A stretch of DNA of 64,000 nt from NCBI RefSeq assembly GCF_000406105.1, contig NZ_CM001974.1, forward strand, positions 406,186 through 470,185, given 5' to 3'. The notes under the pieces are model-generated. The model was not told where the DNA came from and ran no database searches. It worked only from the letters and a program-made list of their open reading frames with translations. Both the position numbers and the translations under genes were made by a program. The stretch comes from Dickeya chrysanthemi NCPPB 402. Lineage in GTDB: Bacteria; Pseudomonadota; Gammaproteobacteria; Enterobacterales; Enterobacteriaceae. This document shows positions 54,649 through 64,000 of the stretch, one piece after another (within the stretch, counting starts at the first letter, position 1; each line of letters starts with the position of its first letter).

Positions 54649-57600
54649 TTACCCTTTCGCCAGACGTTTATAGTGCTCGAAGCGTGCTCTGGCGTCCTGC
54701 TCGGTTTTGGCGAAAAGCTGGCTTGCCAGCTCCGGGTACTGGCGTTGCAGCGCGCTGTAGCGCACTTCGCCCATCAGGAAGTCCTGGAAGTCGGCTTCCG
54801 GTTCGTCGGAGTCCAGCGTGAACGGGTTTTTGCCTGCCGCCTGTAATTGCGGGTTGAAGCGGTACAGATTCCAGTATCCCGACTCCACCGCCTTTTGGGT
54901 TTCCCGCTGGCTGCACCCCATGCCGGCTTTCAGGCCGTGGTTGATGCAGGCGGCGTAGGCGATGATCAGCGACGGGCCGGGGTGGGCTTCCGCTTCGGCG
55001 ATGGCGCGCAGCGTTTGCGCTTTGTCCGCGCCCATCGCCACCTGCGCCACGTACACGTAGCCGTAGCTCATCGCCATCAGGCCGAGGTCTTTCTTGCGCG
55101 TGCGCTTGCCTTCAGCGGCGAATTTCGCCATTGCTGCCGCCGGGGTGGATTTGGACGACTGACCGCCGGTGTTGGAATACACTTCGGTGTCGAACACCAG
55201 CACGTTAATGTCCTCACCGGAAGCCAACACGTGGTCCAGCCCGCCGAAGCCGATGTCGTAAGCCCAGCCGTCGCCGCCGAAAATCCATTGCGACCGTTTG
55301 GCGAGGTAATCCCGGTTCTGATAGAGGCGATTGAGCAACGGGTCGTCGCCTTTTTCACGCTCAAGCAGGGCGATGACCTGGTCGGCCCGCTCGCGGGTGC
55401 CGTCGCCGCGCTCTTTCAATTCCAGCCACAGATTGAGCGCGTCGGTCAGTGCCGGGCTGAGCGGCTGCATCAGCGCCGTAGCGGCGTCGCCGGCCAGCTG
55501 TTCGCGGATGGCGTTGCCGCCAAGCAACATCCCCAGCCCGAATTCGGCGTTGTCCTCAAACAGCGAATTGGCCCAGGCGGGGCCGTGTCCGCGATGGTTG
55601 GCGGTATAGGGGATGGACGGCGCGCTGGCACCCCAGATGGAGGAGCAGCCGGTGGCGTTGGCGATCAACATGCGGTCGCCAAACAACTGAGTTACCAGCC
55701 GGGCGTACGGGGTTTCGCCGCACCCGGCGCAGGCGCCGGAGAACTCCAGCAGCGGCGTTTCGAACTGGCTGCCCTTGACGGTGGTTTTATTGAACGGGTT
55801 GGGCTTGGGCGGCAGGCCGAGCACCTGTTCCCACAGCGCGATTTTGGGGTGCTGCGACGTCAGCGGCTGCATGGTCAGCGATTTACCGCGCGACGGGCAG
55901 ATGTCCACACAGTTACCGCAGCCGGAGCAATCCAGCGGCGATACCGCCAGATGATAGTGCAGGGTTTTGGCACCGGTGGCCGGTTTGCTGAGCAGAGCAT
56001 CAGGTGCCTGCGCGCGCTCCTCGTCGGTCAACAACGCCGGACGGATGGCGGCGTGCGGGCAGATGAACGCGCACTGGTTGCATTGGGTGCAGCCTTCCGG
56101 TTGCCAGGCGGGCACGCTGATGGCGATGCCGCGTTTTTCAAACGCCGCGGTGCCGAGCGGAAAGGTGCCGTCTTCCATACCGGCAAAGGCGCTGACCGGT
56201 AAGCTATCGCCTTCCTGCCGGTTCATCGGCGTCAGAATGCGGCGGATAAAGTCGGGCAGCGCGGCGGCGGCGGCGGCCGGTTCCGGCAGGTCGGCCCAGT
56301 GCGCCGGGATCGTGACCTGAACCGGCGCTAACATGCCCTGATCGATGGCGGCCTGATTCATCGTCACCACGCTCTGGCCTTTCTTACCGTAGGACAGGGC
56401 GACGGCGCTTTTCAGGTAGTCGGCGGCGTTCTCGACGGGAATGATCCCGGTCAGCTTGAAGAACGCCGCTTGCATGATCATATTGAAGCGCCCGCCAAGC
56501 CCGAGCTGTTGGGCGATATCCACCGCGTTGACTACGTAGAAGCGGATCTGGTTGTGCGCCAGATAGCGTTTCATCGCCACCGGCAGCGCCTCTTCCAGCG
56601 CCGCCGGACTCCAGGTGCAGTTCAACAGAAACGTGCCGCCGGGTTTCAGCCCTGCCAGCAAATCGTACTTTTCCACGTAGGATTGCTGCGAGCAGGCAAT
56701 AAAATCGGCATTGCGAATCAGGTATGGCGAGGTAATCGGCCGGGTGCCGAAACGCAGGTGCGAGACGGTAATGCCGCCGGATTTTTTCGAGTCGTAGGAG
56801 AAATAGGCTTGCGCGTACATCGGCGTCTGGTCGCCGATGATCTTAATGGCGCTTTTGTTGGCGCCCACCGTGCCATCGGAGCCCAATCCCCAGAACTTGC
56901 AGGCGGTGGTGCCTTCTGGCGCGGTGTCGATATCGTCGAGCGGCAACGGCAGCGAGCTGTGGGTAATGTCGTCCACGATGCCGACGGTAAAGCCGTCTTG
57001 CGGCATCGGATGCAGCAGGTTAGCGAACACCGCGGCGATATGCACCGGCGCGATGTCCTTGCCACCCAACGCATAACGGCCGCCGACGATCAACGGCCGG
57101 GCGTCATGGTTATAGAAGGCGTTTTTGACATCCAGATACAGCGGTTCAGCCTGCGCGCCCGGCTCCTTGGTGCGGTCCAGCACGGCGATGCGCTGCACCG
57201 TGGGCGGAATGGCGGCGAAAAAATGTGTCAGCGAGAACGGGCGGTACAGGTGCACGGTCAGTAGCCCGACCTTTTCTCCGCGCTGGTTGAGGTAATCGAC
57301 GGTTTCCGCGATGGTTTCGCATACCGAGCCCATCGCGATAATCAGGCGCTCGGCATCCGGCGTGCCGTAATAGTTAAACAGATGGTATTCGCGGCCGGTG
57401 AGTCGGCTGATGTGCGCCATCGTCTCTTCCACCAGTTCCGGCAGCGCCTGATAGAAACGGTTAACCGATTCCCGCTCCTGAAAGTAGATATCCGGGTTTT
57501 GCGCGGTGCCGCGCGCCACCGGGTGGTCGGGATGCAGGGCGTGGCGGCGAAAACGGTCCACCGCCTGCCGGTCCAGCAGCGTGGCCAGTTCGTCGTATTC

Positions 57601-58158
57601 CAGCAGTTCGATCTTCTGGATCTCGTGGGAGGTGCGAAAACCGTCGAAAAAGTTGATGAACGGCACCCGGCCTTTAATGGCCGCCAGATGCGCCACGGCG
57701 GACAGGTCCATCACCTGTTGCACGCTGCTCTCCGCCAGCATGGCGCAGCCGGTTTGCCGCACCGCCATCACGTCCTGATGGTCGCCGAAGATATTCAGCG
57801 AGCTGGTGGCCAGCGCGCGGGCGCTGACATGAAACACCGCCGGCAAGAGCTCCCCGGCGATTTTGTAGAGGTTGGGGATCATCAGCAGCAATCCCTGCGA
57901 CGCGGTATAGGTGGTGGTGAGGGCGCCGGCCTGTAGCGAACCGTGCACCGCTGCCGCCGCTCCCGCTTCCGACTGCATTTCCACCATTCTGACCGGCTGG
58001 CCGAACAGGTTCTTTTTACCCTGCGCCGCCCATTCATCCACGTTTTCAGCCATCGGCGTGGAAGGGGTGATGGGATAGATGGCCGCCACCTCGGTAAAAG
58101 CGTACGAGATATACGCTGCCGCCGCGTTGCCATCCATTGTTTTCATCTTTCTTGCCAT
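54649..58158 (-). CDS. nifJ: Pyruvate:flavodoxin oxidoreductase
   Basis: Oxidises pyruvate to acetyl-CoA and passes electrons to flavodoxin (NifF), which feeds nitrogenase. The 1,169-residue protein is colinear with Klebsiella NifJ and begins MARKMKTMDGNAAAAY. It contains the pyruvate-binding start YPITPSTPMAENVDEW and two [4Fe-4S] ferredoxin motifs (CTQCNQCAFICP near 690, CSGCGNCVDICP near 745). The thiamine diphosphate domain has GDGWAYDIGFGGLDHVLASG near 965. ATG 58158 has a gagagg site and matches the family; the longer frame to 58383 covers the promoter. It is divergent from nifH, as in Klebsiella. Confidence 0.98.
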   Translation of the reverse strand: MARKMKTMDGNAAAAYISYAFTEVAAIYPITPSTPMAENVDEWAAQGKKNLFGQPVRMVEMQSEAGAAAAVHGSLQAGALTTTYTASQGLLLMIPNLYKIAGELLPAVFHVSARALATSSLNIFGDHQDVMAVRQTGCAMLAESSVQQVMDLSAVAHLAAIKGRVPFINFFDGFRTSHEIQKIELLEYDELATLLDRQAVDRFRRHALHPDHPVARGTAQNPDIYFQERESVNRFYQALPELVEETMAHISRLTGREYHLFNYYGTPDAERLIIAMGSVCETIAETVDYLNQRGEKVGLLTVHLYRPFSLTHFFAAIPPTVQRIAVLDRTKEPGAQAEPLYLDVKNAFYNHDARPLIVGGRYALGGKDIAPVHIAAVFANLLHPMPQDGFTVGIVDDITHSSLPLPLDDIDTAPEGTTACKFWGLGSDGTVGANKSAIKIIGDQTPMYAQAYFSYDSKKSGGITVSHLRFGTRPITSPYLIRNADFIACSQQSYVEKYDLLAGLKPGGTFLLNCTWSPAALEEALPVAMKRYLAHNQIRFYVVNAVDIAQQLGLGGRFNMIMQAAFFKLTGIIPVENAADYLKSAVALSYGKKGQSVVTMNQAAIDQGMLAPVQVTIPAHWADLPEPAAAAAALPDFIRRILTPMNRQEGDSLPVSAFAGMEDGTFPLGTAAFEKRGIAISVPAWQPEGCTQCNQCAFICPHAAIRPALLTDEERAQAPDALLSKPATGAKTLHYHLAVSPLDCSGCGNCVDICPSRGKSLTMQPLTSQHPKIALWEQVLGLPPKPNPFNKTTVKGSQFETPLLEFSGACAGCGETPYARLVTQLFGDRMLIANATGCSSIWGASAPSIPYTANHRGHGPAWANSLFEDNAEFGLGMLLGGNAIREQLAGDAATALMQPLSPALTDALNLWLELKERGDGTRERADQVIALLEREKGDDPLLNRLYQNRDYLAKRSQWIFGGDGWAYDIGFGGLDHVLASGEDINVLVFDTEVYSNTGGQSSKSTPAAAMAKFAAEGKRTRKKDLGLMAMSYGYVYVAQVAMGADKAQTLRAIAEAEAHPGPSLIIAYAACINHGLKAGMGCSQRETQKAVESGYWNLYRFNPQLQAAGKNPFTLDSDEPEADFQDFLMGEVRYSALQRQYPELASQLFAKTEQDARARFEHYKRLAKG

Positions 58159-58233
58159 GTACGGGTTCCTCTCTGTGGTGGTGAAGGCCGCCAGCCATGC
58201 GTAGCCGGTCGGCGCGCCGTCATGAACTGACCT

Positions 58234-58249
58234 AGCACGGCGTATGCCA
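58234..58249 (-). promoter_or_regulatory. Sigma-54 promoter of nifJ
   Basis: On the minus strand the sequence TGGCATACGCCGTGCT has GG and GC at the -24/-12 spacing of sigma-54 promoters (TGGCAC-N5-TTGC). It lies about 80 bases before nifJ, and a NifA site lies 120 bases further upstream. Confidence 0.75.
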
Positions 58250-58366
58250 GTTAGCGCCGGATACAGGAAAGCCCGAAGATTGAACGGGTTGCGATAGCCG
58301 CCGTGGCGGCTGAGGCGGCATTGCGCCGGTGTGATTGGGCGGAACAAGACACGGACTGCGACATCC

Positions 58367-58382
58367 TGTCGGCCTGCTAACA
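58367..58382. promoter_or_regulatory. NifA upstream activator site for nifJ
   Basis: A perfect TGT-N10-ACA lies about 120 bases upstream of the nifJ -24/-12 element. It is also 190 bases from the nifH promoter, so it could in principle serve both. Confidence 0.75.
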
Positions 58383-58457
58383 AAGTGTCGGGGTCAGCGG
58401 GGCGGGCAACCTGACGATAGCGTCTGACGGCGAACCATCATACCCATCCTGCCGTAT

Positions 58458-58473
58458 TGTCCCTTTTCCAACA
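58458..58473. promoter_or_regulatory. NifA upstream activator site for nifH
   Basis: A perfect TGT-N10-ACA (TGTcccttttccaACA) lies about 100 bases upstream of the nifH -24/-12 element, the usual place for NifA binding. Confidence 0.85.
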
Positions 58474-58539
58474 ATTGGTCTGCCGATTGTCTTGTCCCTG
58501 TGCCGGAACGGCAATCGACGATTTTTAAAAAACAATATA

Positions 58540-58552
58540 AATCAATGCATTG
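58540..58552. promoter_or_regulatory. IHF site upstream of nifH
   Basis: AATCAATGCATTG is a full match to the IHF consensus WATCAA-N4-TTR. It lies between the NifA site and the sigma-54 promoter, where IHF bends the DNA so that NifA touches the polymerase. Confidence 0.8.
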
Positions 58553-58568
58553 ATTGAACTGGCACGGC

Positions 58569-58584
58569 TGGTACGTTCCCTGCA
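58569..58584 (+). promoter_or_regulatory. Sigma-54 promoter of nifH
   Basis: TGGTACGTTCCCTGCA has the -24 GG and -12 GC at correct spacing and is very like the known Klebsiella nifH promoter. It lies 50 bases before nifH. Confidence 0.9.
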
Positions 58585-58592
58585 CTCCTTGA

Positions 58593-59516
<924 letters not shown>

Positions 59517-59575
59517 TGACCCCCGCGCCGGCGGCCGTGAGACGGGCGCCTGGCGAAGCATGAAGGAAAGACGGA

Positions 59576-61024
59576 ATGACAAACGCAACCAGTGAACGTA
59601 ATCAGGCGATCATCCAGGAAGTGCTGGAGGTTTTCCCTGAAAATGCGCGCAAAGATCGCAAAAAACACATGATGGTGACCGACCCGGCGATGGAAAGCGT
59701 GGGCAAATGCATCGTGTCCAACCGCAAATCCCAGCCGGGGGTGATGACCGTGCGCGGCTGTGCCTATGCCGGCTCCAAAGGCGTGGTGTTCGGCCCGATT
59801 AAGGACATGGCCCATATTTCTCACGGGCCGATCGGCTGCGGGCAGTATTCCCGCGCCGGACGCCGCAACTATTACACCGGCGTCAGCGGGGTGAACAGTT
59901 TCGGCACCCTGAATTTCACCTCCGATTTTCAGGAAAAAGACATCGTGTTCGGCGGCGATAAAAAGCTCACCAAACTGATCGAGGAACTGGAGCAACTGTT
60001 CCCGCTGACCAAGGGGATTTCCATTCAGTCGGAGTGCCCGGTGGGGTTAATCGGCGACGATATCGAAGCCGTCGCCAACGCCAGCCGCAAAGCCATCGGC
60101 AAACCGGTGGTGCCGGTACGCTGCGAAGGGTTTCGCGGCGTGTCGCAATCGCTCGGGCACCACATCGCCAACGACGTGATCCGCGACTGGGTGCTGGATA
60201 ACCGCGACGGTAAACCGTTCGAATCCACGCCGTACGACGTGGCGATTATCGGCGACTACAACATCGGCGGCGACGCCTGGGCTTCGCGCATCCTGCTGGA
60301 GGAGATGGGGCTGCGGGTGGTGGCGCAGTGGTCCGGCGACGGTACGTTGGTGGAGATGGAAAACACCCCGAACGTGAAGCTGAATCTGGTGCATTGCTAC
60401 CGGTCGATGAACTACATCTCGCGTCACATGGAGGAAAAACACGGCATTCCGTGGATGGAGTACAACTTCTTTGGGCCGACCAAGATAGCCGAGTCGCTGC
60501 GCAAAATCGCTGCGCAGTTCGATGACGGCATCCAGCAAAACGCCGAAGCGGTGATCGCCCGTTATCAGGCCCAGACCGACGCGGTGATCGCCAAATACCG
60601 GCCGCGGCTGGAAGGGCGCAAGGTAATGCTGTACCTCGGCGGGCTGCGGCCGCGCCACATCATCGGCGCGTATGAAGACCTCGGTATGGAGATCATCGGC
60701 ACCGGTTATGAATTTGGTCACAACGACGATTATGACCGCACGTTGCCGGAGCTGAAGGAAGGCACGCTGCTGTTTGACGATGCCAGCAGTTACGAGTTGG
60801 AAGCTTTCGTCAAGGCGCTGAAACCGGACCTGATCGGCTCCGGCATCAAGGAAAAGTACATCTTTCAGAAAATGGGGGTGCCGTTCCGCCAGATGCACTC
60901 CTGGGACTACTCCGGTCCGTACCACGGCTATGACGGCTTCGCCATCTTCGCCCGCGACATGGACATGACGCTCAATAACCCCAGTTGGAGCGAATTAACC
61001 GCCCCGTGGCTGAAGTCCGCCTGA
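59576..61024 (+). CDS. nifD: Nitrogenase molybdenum-iron protein alpha chain
   Basis: With NifK it forms the MoFe protein; it holds the iron-molybdenum cofactor where N2 is reduced. The 482-residue protein (Klebsiella 483) has the P-cluster region [18 protein letters not shown] and [18 protein letters not shown], the segment [11 protein letters not shown] followed by the cofactor Cys region, and the cofactor His region [20 protein letters not shown] near the end. The gene starts 59 bases after nifH with an aagg site. Confidence 0.99.
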   Translation: MTNATSERNQAIIQEVLEVFPENARKDRKKHMMVTDPAMESVGKCIVSNRKSQPGVMTVRGCAYAGSKGVVFGPIKDMAHISHGPIGCGQYSRAGRRNYYTGVSGVNSFGTLNFTSDFQEKDIVFGGDKKLTKLIEELEQLFPLTKGISIQSECPVGLIGDDIEAVANASRKAIGKPVVPVRCEGFRGVSQSLGHHIANDVIRDWVLDNRDGKPFESTPYDVAIIGDYNIGGDAWASRILLEEMGLRVVAQWSGDGTLVEMENTPNVKLNLVHCYRSMNYISRHMEEKHGIPWMEYNFFGPTKIAESLRKIAAQFDDGIQQNAEAVIARYQAQTDAVIAKYRPRLEGRKVMLYLGGLRPRHIIGAYEDLGMEIIGTGYEFGHNDDYDRTLPELKEGTLLFDDASSYELEAFVKALKPDLIGSGIKEKYIFQKMGVPFRQMHSWDYSGPYHGYDGFAIFARDMDMTLNNPSWSELTAPWLKSA

Positions 61025-61039
61025 TGAGGGTGATGTAGC

Positions 61040-61081
61040 GATGACTGTTTAGTGACGATTGTTTAGCGATGATTGTTAATA
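61040..61081. repeat. 14-base imperfect tandem repeat between nifD and nifK
   Basis: Three units follow each other: gatgactgtttagt, gacgattgtttagc and gatgattgttaata. They lie in the 112-base gap between nifD and nifK, which is long for these tightly coupled genes. Confidence 0.7.
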
Positions 61082-61136
61082 AAACCAGCCTGATATCCCG
61101 TCAGTTCACCGATTAGTGACGCGGGAGGAGAACACC

Positions 61137-62705
61137 ATGAGTCAAACTGCCGAAAAAACCCATTCCTGCTACCCGTTGTTCGAGCAGGAAGAGTACCAGA
61201 CGTTGTTTCGCAACAAGCGCGGTATGGAAGAAGCCCACGACGAACAGCGCGTACGCGACGTGTTCGAGTGGACTACCACCGAAGAGTACAAAGCGCTGAA
61301 TTTCAAACGCGAAGCGCTGACCATCGACCCGGCGAAAGCCTGCCAGCCGCTGGGCGCGGTGCTGTGCGCGCTCGGGTTTGCCAATACCCTGCCTTACGTA
61401 CACGGTTCACAAGGGTGCGTCGCCTATTTCCGCACCTATTTTAATCGTCACTTCAAAGAGCCGATCGCCTGCGTTTCCGACTCGATGACCGAAGATGCCG
61501 CGGTATTCGGCGGCAATAACAATATGAACAGCGGCTTGCAAAACGCCAGCGCGCTCTACCAGCCGGAGGTGATCGCCGTATCCACCACCTGCATGGCGGA
61601 GGTGATCGGCGATGACTTGCAGGCTTTCATCGCCAACGCCAAGAAAGACGGGTTTGTCGCGGCAGACATGCCTATCCCTTACGCCCATACCCCGAGTTTT
61701 ATCGGCAGCCACATCACCGGCTGGGACAACATGTTCGAAGGGTTTGCCCGCACCTTTACCACCGGCGAAGGGAAAAACTACCAACCCGGCAGCCAGCCGC
61801 GGCTGAATCTGGTTACCGGGTTTGAAACCTACCTCGGCAACTACCGGGTGATCAAACGGATGATGGCGCAGATGGGTGTGCCGGCAAGCCTGCTGTCGGA
61901 CCCGTCCGAGGTGCTGGATACCCCGGCCGACGGCCACTACCGTATGTACGCCGGCGGCACCAGCCAGCAGGAGATGCGCGAAGCGCCGAACGCCATTGAT
62001 ACGCTGTTGTTGCAGCCGTGGCATCTGGTGAAGACCAAAAAGATGGTGCAGGAGGAATGGAGCCAGCCCGCCACCGAGGTGCCGGTGCCGATCGGTCTGG
62101 CGGCCACCGACAAGCTGCTGATGACCGTCAGCGAACTGACCGGCAAACCGATTGGCGAGGCGCTGACGCTGGAGCGCGGCCGACTGGTAGATATGATGCT
62201 CGACTCCCACACCTGGTTGCACGGCAAACGCTTCGGCCTGTACGGCGATCCGGATTTTGTGATGGGGCTAACCCAGTTTCTGCTGGAACTGGGCTGTGAA
62301 CCGACGGTGATCCTGTGCCACAACGGCAGCAAGCGCTGGCAAAAGGCGATGAAGAAATTACTGGAAGCGTCGCCCTACGGCCAGGACAGCGAGGTGTACA
62401 TCAACTGCGATCTGTGGCACTTCCGCTCGCTGATGTTCACCAACAAACCGGATTTCATGATCGGCAACTCCTACGGCAAGTTCATCCAGCGCGACACGCT
62501 GGCGAAGGGCGAGCAGTTTGAAGTGCCGCTGATCCGGCTCGGCTTCCCGCTGTTCGATCGCCACCACCTGCACCGGCAGACCACCTGGGGTTACGAAGGC
62601 GCGATGTCAATCCTGACCACGCTGGTGAATGCGGTGCTGGAGAAACTGGATCACGACACCATGAAGCTCGGCCAGACCGACTACAACTTCGATCTGATCC
62701 GTTGA
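61137..62705 (+). CDS. nifK: Nitrogenase molybdenum-iron protein beta chain
   Basis: Partner of NifD in the alpha2-beta2 MoFe protein; it shares the P-cluster. The 522-residue protein (Klebsiella 520) has the P-cluster segments CQPLGAVLCALGFA and HGSQGCVAYFRTYFNRHF, then STTCMAEVIGDD. The ATG at 61137 has a ggaggag site. Two strong hairpins follow before nifT. Confidence 0.99.
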   Translation: MSQTAEKTHSCYPLFEQEEYQTLFRNKRGMEEAHDEQRVRDVFEWTTTEEYKALNFKREALTIDPAKACQPLGAVLCALGFANTLPYVHGSQGCVAYFRTYFNRHFKEPIACVSDSMTEDAAVFGGNNNMNSGLQNASALYQPEVIAVSTTCMAEVIGDDLQAFIANAKKDGFVAADMPIPYAHTPSFIGSHITGWDNMFEGFARTFTTGEGKNYQPGSQPRLNLVTGFETYLGNYRVIKRMMAQMGVPASLLSDPSEVLDTPADGHYRMYAGGTSQQEMREAPNAIDTLLLQPWHLVKTKKMVQEEWSQPATEVPVPIGLAATDKLLMTVSELTGKPIGEALTLERGRLVDMMLDSHTWLHGKRFGLYGDPDFVMGLTQFLLELGCEPTVILCHNGSKRWQKAMKKLLEASPYGQDSEVYINCDLWHFRSLMFTNKPDFMIGNSYGKFIQRDTLAKGEQFEVPLIRLGFPLFDRHHLHRQTTWGYEGAMSILTTLVNAVLEKLDHDTMKLGQTDYNFDLIR

Positions 62706-62716
62706 TGTGGCGGCGT

Positions 62717-62780
62717 CTCCCCGCGGCGGGGAGGTCGCGCGGCCTTTTGCCACAATCAGGCGCCCGGCGTTGTCCGGGCG
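62717..62780 (+). other. Two back-to-back hairpins between nifK and nifT
   Basis: A first perfect stem (ctccccg, loop cgg, cggggag; 62717-62733) is followed by a second (cgcccgg, loop cgttgt, ccgggcg; 62761-62780). A short T-run (cctttt) lies between them. The position at the end of the structural genes suggests mRNA stabilisation or partial termination, which would lower nifT and nifY relative to nifHDK. Confidence 0.65.
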
Positions 62781-62805
62781 GTCCTGTTCCTCGAAGGAGA
62801 AACCG

Positions 62806-63024
62806 ATGCCGGTGGTGATTTTTCGTGAGCGCAACGCGCAACTGTATTGCTACATCGCCAAGCTGGACCTGGAAGCCAAAGTAACGGGCATGGAGTTTGA
62901 AAGGCACGATTATTGGGGCGGACGCATCGAGCTGGAAGGCGGTAAAGCCTATTACGTTAATCCTCAGGACACGAAACCCGTGTTCCCGGTCAGCTTGCGC
63001 GCCAGCCGCGCCGAGCTTGGATAA
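62806..63024 (+). CDS. nifT: NifT/FixU family protein
   Basis: Small cytoplasmic protein of 72 residues, the same length as Klebsiella NifT. Its exact role in nitrogenase maturation is not settled. It begins MPVVIFRERNAQLYCYIAK and ends with VFPVSLRASR. ATG 62806 has a gaagga site. The gene lies between nifK and nifY in the usual order. Confidence 0.95.
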   Translation: MPVVIFRERNAQLYCYIAKLDLEAKVTGMEFERHDYWGGRIELEGGKAYYVNPQDTKPVFPVSLRASRAELG

Positions 63025-63036
63025 GGAGAAAGGAGC

Positions 63037-63699
63037 ATGTCTGCTGATGATGTGTTGTTCTGGCGTCTGTTCGCGCTGATCCAGTGCCTGCCGGAACTGC
63101 CGCCGCCCCAGCTGTTAGGCTGGCTTGGCGATGGCGATGAGACGGCGCTGGATGCCGACCGACTGGCGTCGCTGACGCAGGCGGAACTGGCGGCGCGCTT
63201 CCCGGTCGATGCCGACGCCATGACTCCGGCACGCTGGCGCACGGTGATGGATTGCCTGCGCGGCGTGCTGCCGGCGCACCTGGCGGTTGCGGCGTCTGCC
63301 CGCCGCCAGCCGCAACTGCTGGCGGCGTTCGCGTCGCAGGACGGGCTGACCATTAACGGCCACTTCGGTCAGTGTCGGCTGTTTTTTATCTATGCGTTCG
63401 ATCAGGACGGTTCCTGGCTGCATGACCTGCGCCGCTATCAGCCCGCCGGGGGCGAGCAGGAAGGTAATGAGGTACGTGCGGCGCTGCTGAACGACTGTCA
63501 CCTGTTGTTCTGCGAGGCGATTGGCGGCCCAGCGGCGGCACGCATCATTCGCCATAACATCCACCCGGTAAAGGTGGTGCCCGGCATCCTGATTCAATCC
63601 CAGCGCGACGCGCTGCAAACCCTGCTGGCCAGCACGCTGCCGCCGTGGCTCGCCAAACGGCTGGAGAAAGGCAACCCATTGGAGGATAGGGTATTTTAA
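63037..63699 (+). CDS. nifY: NifY, nitrogenase cofactor-insertion chaperone
   Basis: Binds apo-MoFe protein or its cofactor and helps cofactor insertion. The 220-residue protein has the same length as Klebsiella NifY. The C-terminal half carries the dinitrogenase iron-molybdenum-cofactor domain (DGLTINGHFGQCRLFFIYAF near 105-125). It starts 12 bases after nifT with an aaggag site. It is the last gene of nifHDKTY; an interrupted hairpin follows at 63706-63742. Confidence 0.96.
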   Translation: MSADDVLFWRLFALIQCLPELPPPQLLGWLGDGDETALDADRLASLTQAELAARFPVDADAMTPARWRTVMDCLRGVLPAHLAVAASARRQPQLLAAFASQDGLTINGHFGQCRLFFIYAFDQDGSWLHDLRRYQPAGGEQEGNEVRAALLNDCHLLFCEAIGGPAAARIIRHNIHPVKVVPGILIQSQRDALQTLLASTLPPWLAKRLEKGNPLEDRVF

Positions 63700-63705
63700 T
63701 GCCCG

Positions 63706-63742
63706 GCAAGCATACCGCGCGTTGGTTGGTATGTTTGCTTGC
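63706..63742 (+). terminator. Hairpin after nifY
   Basis: The arms gcaagc-atacc and ggtat-gttt-gcttgc pair with a bulge on the 3' side. It lies 7 bases after the nifY stop and probably ends or slows the nifHDKTY transcript. No clean T-run follows. Confidence 0.5.
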
Positions 63743-63834
63743 GGCGTTTGACGCTCGTTGCCCTGCATCGGGCGTTTGTCGTCCCGCCATGTTTGCGCCC
63801 TGCGTTACCGCTCATCTGCGCCAATTGTCTGCTT

Positions 63835-63850
63835 TGTCGTAAACCTCACA
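63835..63850. promoter_or_regulatory. NifA upstream activator site for nifE
   Basis: A perfect TGT-N10-ACA (TGTcgtaaacctcACA) lies only about 35 bases before the -24 element of nifE, closer than at nifH and nifJ. Confidence 0.65.
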
Positions 63851-63882
63851 TCGCTTTTTCCTTATAAATCAAAACATCAGCG

Positions 63883-63899
63883 CTGGCCTGCGTTTTGCA
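63883..63899 (+). promoter_or_regulatory. Sigma-54 promoter of nifE
   Basis: CTGGCCTGCGTTTTGCA has GG and GC with the 12-base spacing of sigma-54 promoters and a full TTGCA -12 box. It lies about 40 bases before nifE. Confidence 0.8.
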
Positions 63900-63936
63900 G
63901 TACTCGGGTGATATCAACAAACGTGGCGAGGCTGAG

Positions 63937-64000
63937 ATGAAGGGAAGTGAGATTCTGGCATTGTTCGACGAGCCGGCTTGTGAACACAACCACAAGCAAA
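63937..64000 (+). CDS. nifE: Nitrogenase cofactor scaffold protein NifE (5' end only)
   Basis: The window ends 21 codons into this gene. The visible start MKGSEILALFDEPACEHNHK matches Klebsiella NifE. With NifN it forms the scaffold on which the iron-molybdenum cofactor is completed. It has its own sigma-54 promoter and NifA site, so it begins a second nif transcription unit, as in Klebsiella (nifENX). Confidence 0.9.
   Translation, partial: MKGSEILALFDEPACEHNHKQ

Noticed and set aside
54847..56202. 451-codon open frame on the plus strand
   Set aside because: It is antisense to nifJ in a G+C-rich gene, with no ribosome site or recognised domain.
60047..60925. 292-codon open frame on the minus strand
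   Set aside because: It is antisense to nifD; long shadow frames are common in this codon usage.

Overview
The window looks like a chromosome segment of a nitrogen-fixing enterobacterium, most likely a soft-rot plant pathogen of the Pectobacteriaceae (Dickeya, Musicola or Pectobacterium type). Evidence: the first 33 kb carry core genes nearly identical in sequence and grouping to the 90-95 min region of E. coli, while the last 10 kb carry a Klebsiella-type nif cluster. The genus is an inference; no marker gene settles it.

Bases 1-32,860 are core genome: metA; the glyoxylate operon aceBAK with its repressor iclR; metH; a DASS-family anion transporter; the phosphate transporter yjbB; lysC behind a lysine riboswitch; pgi; a small lipoprotein; epmB divergent from efp; a DUF486 membrane protein; blc; the frdABCD fumarate reductase operon; epmA; mscM-psd; rsgA; orn; and a glycine tRNA. 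The set epmA/epmB/efp makes and modifies elongation factor P. Several intergenic regions hold short perfect tandem repeats (before yjbB, before and after pgi).

Directly after the tRNA-Gly the E. coli gene order breaks (queG would be expected) and accessory DNA begins. Bases 33,140-39,660 hold a compact, visibly A+T-richer operon: a stand-alone adenylation protein whose ten specificity residues read DFWNIGMVHK (threonine), a stand-alone carrier protein, a SyrB2-like non-haem iron halogenase with the diagnostic His-X-Ala, an AlaX-type tRNA-editing hydrolase, an EamA exporter and a thioesterase, followed by an XRE-cupin regulator and a LysE exporter. There is no NRPS assembly line. I read this as a self-contained pathway that loads threonine on a carrier, chlorinates it, releases free 4-chlorothreonine (or a close relative), exports it and protects the producer's tRNA. 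This is the most interesting system in the window.

Bases 39,959-52,508 hold a secretion or surface-display locus: three HlyD-like adaptors (one with a GAF-like domain, one fused to an M50 site-2-protease-like membrane domain), a secreted phage-tail-collar protein, an 1,837-residue repeat protein with a DUF4347 domain, and a TolC-like lipoprotein. No ABC or RND energy-coupling subunit is present. A methyl-accepting chemotaxis protein follows.

Bases 54,649-64,000 hold nifJ divergent from nifHDKTY, then the first 21 codons of nifE. Each of the three promoters shows a sigma-54 -24/-12 element and a perfect NifA upstream activator sequence, and nifH also has an IHF site.
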